The notes under the pieces: generated by a model | Databases searched by the model: none | What the model was told of the DNA's origin: nothing | The model's input: only the letters and a program-made list of their open reading frames with translations | Assembly: GCA_903932535.1 (NCBI GenBank) | Contig: CAIZGR010000663.1 | Coordinates: 1 to 50,055 of the forward strand | Length of the DNA: 50,055 bases | Direction of reading: 5' to 3' | DNA from: an uncultured Hyphomicrobiales bacterium | GTDB taxonomy: Bacteria > Pseudomonadota > Alphaproteobacteria > Rhizobiales > Beijerinckiaceae | Shown: positions 46,414 to 50,055 of the stretch, in pieces | Layout of the letters: every line of letters starts with the position of its first letter | Numbering within the stretch: the first letter of the stretch is position 1 | Program-made: the position numbers and the translations under genes

Positions 46414-48044
46414 CCTGCATCAAGGGCGGTCGCATCGTCGATCCCGCGAACAAGCGCGACGAAGTCGGCGACCTCTGGATTCGCGACGACCGCATCGTCG
46501 CGCCGCCTCAGGCGGACGTGCGCCCCGACGCAATCGTGGACGCCGAGGGCCTCATCGTGATGGCCGGAGGCATCGACATCCACTCGCATATTGCGGGCGG
46601 CAACGTGAACACCGCGCGTCTGCTCCTGCCCGAGCAGCATCGGGCGCATGCGCGCCGCCCGGCGGCGACGCCGCTCTCCAACGCCGGCTGGTCGACCTTC
46701 GAGACCGGCTGCCTCTATGCGGAGATGGGCTTCACCACCGTCGTCGAGCCGGCGGTGTCGCCGCATCACGCCCTGCATGCGCATCTCGAGCTCGCCGACA
46801 TCCCGATCATCGACAAGGCGATCCTCGCCATCCTCGGCAACGACGATTATGTGCTGGGCCTCATGCGCGCCGGCGAGGGCGCCCGCGCGATCCAGGATCA
46901 CGTCGCCTGGACTTTGGAAACGACGCGCGCGCTCGGGATCAAGGTCATCAACGCCGGCGGCGTCGCGGCGTTCAAGGAGAACATGCGGAAGTTCTCCTTC
47001 GACGACGTGGTGCCGTCCTATGGCGTGAGCAGCCGGGGGATTGTGAAAGCGTTGCAGCAGGCGGTGCACGAACTGGGGGTGCCGCACCCGCTGCACGTCC
47101 ACTGCAACAATCTCGGCATGCCGGGCAACTTCAAGACGGCGCTCGAGACCATCGGCGCCGCCGAAGACCTGCCGCTGCATCTGGCGCACCTTCAGTTCTA
47201 CGGCTACGGCTCGGAAGGCAAGCAGGGGATCTCGTCGGGCGCGCCGCAGCTCGCCGAAGCGATCAATGCGGCGAAAAACGTGACGATCGACGTCGGGCAG
47301 GCGATGTTCGGCCAGACGGTGACCATCTCGTCCGACGTCTTGCGTCAGTTCTCCGCGCGCGGTTTCGCCCATCCGAAGAAATACGTGATCTTCGACGGCG
47401 ATTCGAACGGGGGCGGGATCGTTCCCTTCGAATACAAGGCGGGGAGCTTCTTCAACGCCGTACAGTTCGCGGTCGGGCTCGAATTGTTCCTGCTCATCGA
47501 CGATCCCTCGCGCGTCTTCTTCACCACCGATCACCCCAACGGCGCGCCGTTCACCGTCTATCCGGAGCTGTTCGCCCTGTTGATGGACAAGGGTCTGCGC
47601 GCCCAATGGCTTGCCCGCGTGCCTGCCGAGGCGGCCGCGATGACGACGCTGCCCTCGCTCACCCGCGAATACACGGTCTACGAGATCGCCACGATGACCC
47701 GCGCCGCCCCGGCCAAGCTCCTGGGACTCTCGGACCGCGGGCATCTCGGCGCTGGCGGCCGCGCCGACGTCGCGCTCTACCGTCCCGGAAAGGATCGCGC
47801 CGCGATGTTCCGTTCGGCGGCGCGCGTCTACAAGGACGGCGACCTGGTCGTGCGCGACGGCGCCGTCACGCACTACCGGTTCGGCCGCGCGATCAACGTC
47901 TCGCCCTCCGTCGACGCCGCCATGCGCAAGCGCATGGAGGGCTACTATGACGCGCGCTACGGCCTGCCGTCCGATTTCATGGCCGTGCCCGAGGGCGCAA
48001 TTCCGCGGCCCGAGCCTTTCGAGACCATCGCATGCTCGAGCTGA
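46407..48044 (+). CDS. fhcA: Formyltransferase/hydrolase complex subunit A
   Basis: A 545-aa amidohydrolase-fold subunit (FwdA/FmdA type) that hydrolyses the formyl-carrier to formate. The metal site is visible as GGIDIHSHIAGGNVN (HxH), the Lys in VAAFKENMRKF, HVHCNNLGMPGNF, HLAHLQFYGYGSEGKQGISS and the Asp in VFFTTDHPNGAPFTVYPEL. YTVYEIATMTRAAPAKLLGL and HLGAGGRADVALY are the usual C-terminal landmarks. GGGAGCGGCGAGGC precedes its ATG. It overlaps fhcB by seven bases and fhcD by thirteen, showing tight coupling in the fhcBADC operon. Confidence 0.96.
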   Translation: MLTCIKGGRIVDPANKRDEVGDLWIRDDRIVAPPQADVRPDAIVDAEGLIVMAGGIDIHSHIAGGNVNTARLLLPEQHRAHARRPAATPLSNAGWSTFETGCLYAEMGFTTVVEPAVSPHHALHAHLELADIPIIDKAILAILGNDDYVLGLMRAGEGARAIQDHVAWTLETTRALGIKVINAGGVAAFKENMRKFSFDDVVPSYGVSSRGIVKALQQAVHELGVPHPLHVHCNNLGMPGNFKTALETIGAAEDLPLHLAHLQFYGYGSEGKQGISSGAPQLAEAINAAKNVTIDVGQAMFGQTVTISSDVLRQFSARGFAHPKKYVIFDGDSNGGGIVPFEYKAGSFFNAVQFAVGLELFLLIDDPSRVFFTTDHPNGAPFTVYPELFALLMDKGLRAQWLARVPAEAAAMTTLPSLTREYTVYEIATMTRAAPAKLLGLSDRGHLGAGGRADVALYRPGKDRAAMFRSAARVYKDGDLVVRDGAVTHYRFGRAINVSPSVDAAMRKRMEGYYDARYGLPSDFMAVPEGAIPRPEPFETIACSS

Positions 48045-48942
48045 CCTCGACGGACGTCCGGATCGACGACACCTTCGCCGAAGCCTTCGACATGCGGGCG
48101 ACGGCGCTCGTCATCACCGCGCCGACCGAGCGCTGGGCGTTGCAGGCGGCGACGACCATGACGGGTTTCGCGACGTCGGTGATCGCTTGCGGCTGCGAAG
48201 CCGGAATCGACCGCGCGCTCGCGCCGGGCGAGACGCCGGACGGGCGGCCGGGCGTGCGGGTGCTGATGTTTTCGGTCTCCACCTCCGAACTGCAACGTCA
48301 GGTGCAGAACCGGGTCGGCCAGTGCGTTCTGACCAGTCCGGGCTCGGCCTGCTATGCGGGGCTCGACGCGGGCGATGAAAGCTGAAAGTCGGCGCCGCGA
48401 TCCGGTTTTTCGGCGACGGCTGGCAGATCGCCAAGAAGCTCGGCGCCCGGCGCTTCTGGCGCGTGCCGGTGATGGACGGCGAGTTCGTCTGCGAATCGAC
48501 CGCCTGGATGACCAAGCGCGCGGTCGGCGGCGGCAACCTCCTGATCATGGGCGCGACGCCCGAGAAGACCCTCGCGGCGACCGAAGCCGCGGTCGAAGCG
48601 ATGCGCGCGGTTCCCGACGTCATCATGCCGTTTCCCGGCGGCATCGTACGATCGGGCTCGAAAGTCGGCTCCAAATACAAGGGCGCGAGCGCCTCGACCA
48701 ACGACGCCTATTGCCCGACCCTGAAGGGCGCGGTCGAGAGCGCCCTCGGACCCGAGATCGGCTCGGTGCTGGAAATCGTCATCGACGGGCTGACGAGCGC
48801 CGCCGTCGCGGACGCGATGCGCGCCGGCCTCGCGGCGATCATCGCCCTCGGCCCCGAACGCGGTGCCCTGCGGGTCGGAGCGGGGAACTACGGCGGCAAG
48901 CTCGGCCGCCATCATTACCGGCTGAAGGACCTGCTGCCGTGA
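48032..48942 (+). pseudogene. fhcD: Formylmethanofuran:H4MPT formyltransferase, one-base frameshift
   Basis: Subunit D moves the formyl group from H4MPT to the methanofuran-like carrier. The first part (48032-48385) reads DDTFAEAFDMRATALVITAP, GFATSVIACGCEAGIDRAL and GQCVLTSPGSACYAGLDAGD, then meets a stop (TGA 48383-48385). The rest continues in another frame from about 48379: KLKVGAAIRFFGDGWQIAKK, FPGGIVRSGSKVGSKYKGAS, NDAYCPTLKG, and ends with KLGRHHYRLKDLLP. One missing base near the A-run in GATGAAAGC (48375-48382) explains it; restoring it gives an ordinary protein of about 303 aa. All conserved blocks are intact on both sides and neighbours are whole. A sequencing error is the first suspicion; a real mutation or recoding cannot be excluded. 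Confidence 0.9.
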
Positions 48943-49751
48943 AGCCGTTGACCTTCGCCCTTCGCGCAGCCCCGCCGCAGCGCCTCGACCTTTCGCCGCT
49001 GACGCCGGCGAACCTCGCCGGGAAGCCCATGTCGGACATCGCCGGCCTCGAACTGCAAACCACGCGCGAGCGCGTGATGGCCGGCGACGTGTTTCACATC
49101 CGCATGGGCGAGGCCGACACGGTCGTCTTCGAAGGCGGCGGCGAGCGCTTCGACCGCGTCGGGGCTCAGCTTGCGGCGGGGACGATCATGGTCGAGGGCG
49201 GCGTCGGCGTCGAGGCGGGCCGTGCGATGCGCGGCGGGCGGCTGACGATTCGCGGCGACGCAGGCGCCTTCGCCGGCTCCGGGATGAAAGGCGGGGTTCT
49301 CGAGATCGCGGGTTCCGCCGGGGAGCGCCTCGCCGGCCCCCTGAGCGGCGAGACCATCGGCATGGCCGGCGGATTGCTCATCGTTCGCGGCGACGCCGGC
49401 GCGCGGGCCGCCGATCGCCTTCGCCGCGGCGTGGTGCTGATCGAGGGCCGCGCCGGCGCCTACGCCGGCAGCCGGATGATCGCGGGCACGCTCGCGATCG
49501 GGGGCGAGGCGGGGGACCTGCCGGGCTATCTGATGGGCCGCGGAACGATCTTGCTCGGGGGCGGGGCGACGCTGCTGTCGCCCACCTTCGGCGACTGCGG
49601 CGAGCACGATCTCGTCGCCGCGCGCATTATCGCCGAATACGTCGCGCGCGAGAGCGCCGCCCTCGCGGAGCGCTTTCGCAGACGTCTGCGCCGTCTCGCC
49701 GGCGATCTCGCCGCGCTCGGCAAGGGCGAGATTCTGTTGCCGACCGCATGA
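48939..49751 (+). CDS. fhcC: Formyltransferase/hydrolase complex subunit C
   Basis: A 270-aa subunit related to FwdC/FmdC and to the GXGXG domain of glutamate synthase. The repeated pattern GGVGVEAGRAMRGGRLTIRG, GAFAGSGMKGGVLEIAGSAG, GGLLIVRGDAGARAADRLRR, GRAGAYAGSRMIAGTLAIGG builds the right-handed beta-helix that forms the structural core of the complex. The GTG start overlaps the fhcD stop (GTGA), so FhcC expression would be reduced if fhcD truly ends early. It is last in the fhcBADC operon. Confidence 0.94.
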   Translation: MKPLTFALRAAPPQRLDLSPLTPANLAGKPMSDIAGLELQTTRERVMAGDVFHIRMGEADTVVFEGGGERFDRVGAQLAAGTIMVEGGVGVEAGRAMRGGRLTIRGDAGAFAGSGMKGGVLEIAGSAGERLAGPLSGETIGMAGGLLIVRGDAGARAADRLRRGVVLIEGRAGAYAGSRMIAGTLAIGGEAGDLPGYLMGRGTILLGGGATLLSPTFGDCGEHDLVAARIIAEYVARESAALAERFRRRLRRLAGDLAALGKGEILLPTA

Positions 49752-49816
49752 CGAGCAGCCAACGTTCGCGTTCGAAAGGGCGTCGGTTCGGGACGCGGGA
49801 CAAAGGAGGAAGCGGC

Positions 49817-50055
49817 GTGAAGCGTTGGGCCTGGGCGATTGTCGCTCTTTGTCTTGGTTTGGGGGTCGCGCAGGCGTGGGCGCATAGCGCTTCGCGGCAG
49901 AAGATCGTCGAAACGATCGACGTCGCCGCGCCGGTCGACAAGGTCTGGGCGATCGTCAAGGACTTCGACGCGCTCGCCAAGTGGCATCCCGGCGTCGCCT
50001 CGAGCGCAGCCGACAAAGGCAATGCGGCCGGTTCGGTCCGGATCGTCGTGCTCAA
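49817..50055 (+). CDS. Exported SRPBCC-family protein, partial
   Basis: The first 79 residues of a protein with a signal peptide (RWAWAIVALCLGLGVAQAWA). After it comes the start of a START-like/SRPBCC fold: IVETIDVAAPVDKVWAIVKD and FDALAKWHPGV. This fold binds small hydrophobic ligands in a helix-grip pocket. The GTG start has the strong site AAAGGAGGAAGCGGC before it. It follows fhcC by 65 bases on the same strand. Exported SRPBCC proteins are often found near methylotrophy genes, but no function is assigned. The window ends inside the gene. Confidence 0.85.
   Translation, partial: MKRWAWAIVALCLGLGVAQAWAHSASRQKIVETIDVAAPVDKVWAIVKDFDALAKWHPGVASSAADKGNAAGSVRIVVL

Noticed and set aside
48032..48942. 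Two separate genes in place of fhcD
   Set aside because: Both pieces are consecutive parts of one conserved protein, with the junction inside a well-conserved block and no start codon with a ribosome site for the second part.

Overview
The window is GC-rich (about two thirds G+C) and densely coded. Its gene content points to a methylotrophic alphaproteobacterium, most likely in the order Hyphomicrobiales (Methylobacterium, Methylocystis or Methylopila-like). The main reason is the tetrahydromethanopterin (H4MPT) formaldehyde-oxidation genes: fae, mch, the fhcBADC hydrolase/transferase complex, and the companion genes known in Methylobacterium as orf5, orf7 and orf17. An NAD-dependent molybdenum formate dehydrogenase operon (fdsGBA-fdhD-fdsD) is also present. 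No rRNA, tRNA or CRISPR array was seen.

Layout. 1-1609 (minus): succinate dehydrogenase sdhC-sdhD-sdhA; sdhA stops matching its family near base 130. 1706-8263: a sugar-acid catabolism region with a PfkB sugar kinase, an alpha-ketoglutaric-semialdehyde-type dehydrogenase, a GntR/FCD regulator, a UxaA/GarD-type dehydratase and a HAD phosphatase. A NYN-domain RNase preceded by a two-hairpin leader sits inside it. 8301-11771 (minus): a single-chain MmeI-like type IIL restriction-modification enzyme whose specificity domain is a sharp AT-rich island. 11861-14008: a hybrid sensor kinase. 14009-14700: decayed DNA with a REP-type inverted repeat and a beta-hydroxyacid dehydrogenase fragment. 14701-19236: a flavin monooxygenase-like enzyme, an AhpD-like protein, an exported papain-like protease, an exported RNase T2 and a DUF427 protein. 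19426-23681: a single-chain 5-oxoprolinase followed by the C-terminal third of a permease. 24067-26230: groESL with a perfect CIRCE operator. 26430-27791: remnants, including an AraC-like fragment, an IS200-like left end and a DUF1640-type gene broken by a 207-bp MITE. 27859-35981: two LysR regulators and the fds operon. 36712-39261: a pterin dehydratase and a divergent FlhR/FlhS-like two-component pair. 39427-40008: a PEP-CTERM protein. 40138-49751: the H4MPT cluster, as two divergent operons. 49817-end: start of an exported SRPBCC protein.

How it works together. Fae condenses formaldehyde with H4MPT, Mch makes formyl-H4MPT, and FhcABCD moves the formyl group to a methanofuran-like carrier and releases formate. 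Fds then oxidises formate to CO2 and makes NADH. The two ATP-grasp proteins, the CitG-like protein and perhaps the pterin dehydratase are expected to serve cofactor synthesis. The FlhRS-like pair and the LysR protein beside fds are the likely local regulators. The methylene-H4MPT dehydrogenase gene (mtdB) is not in the window.

The most notable observations are the MITE whose removal exactly restores a reading frame, the swapped specificity domain in the MmeI-like enzyme, a one-base frameshift in fhcD inside an otherwise intact operon, a chain of perfect hairpins inside the 5-oxoprolinase gene, and a possible structured RNA ahead of the NYN RNase.
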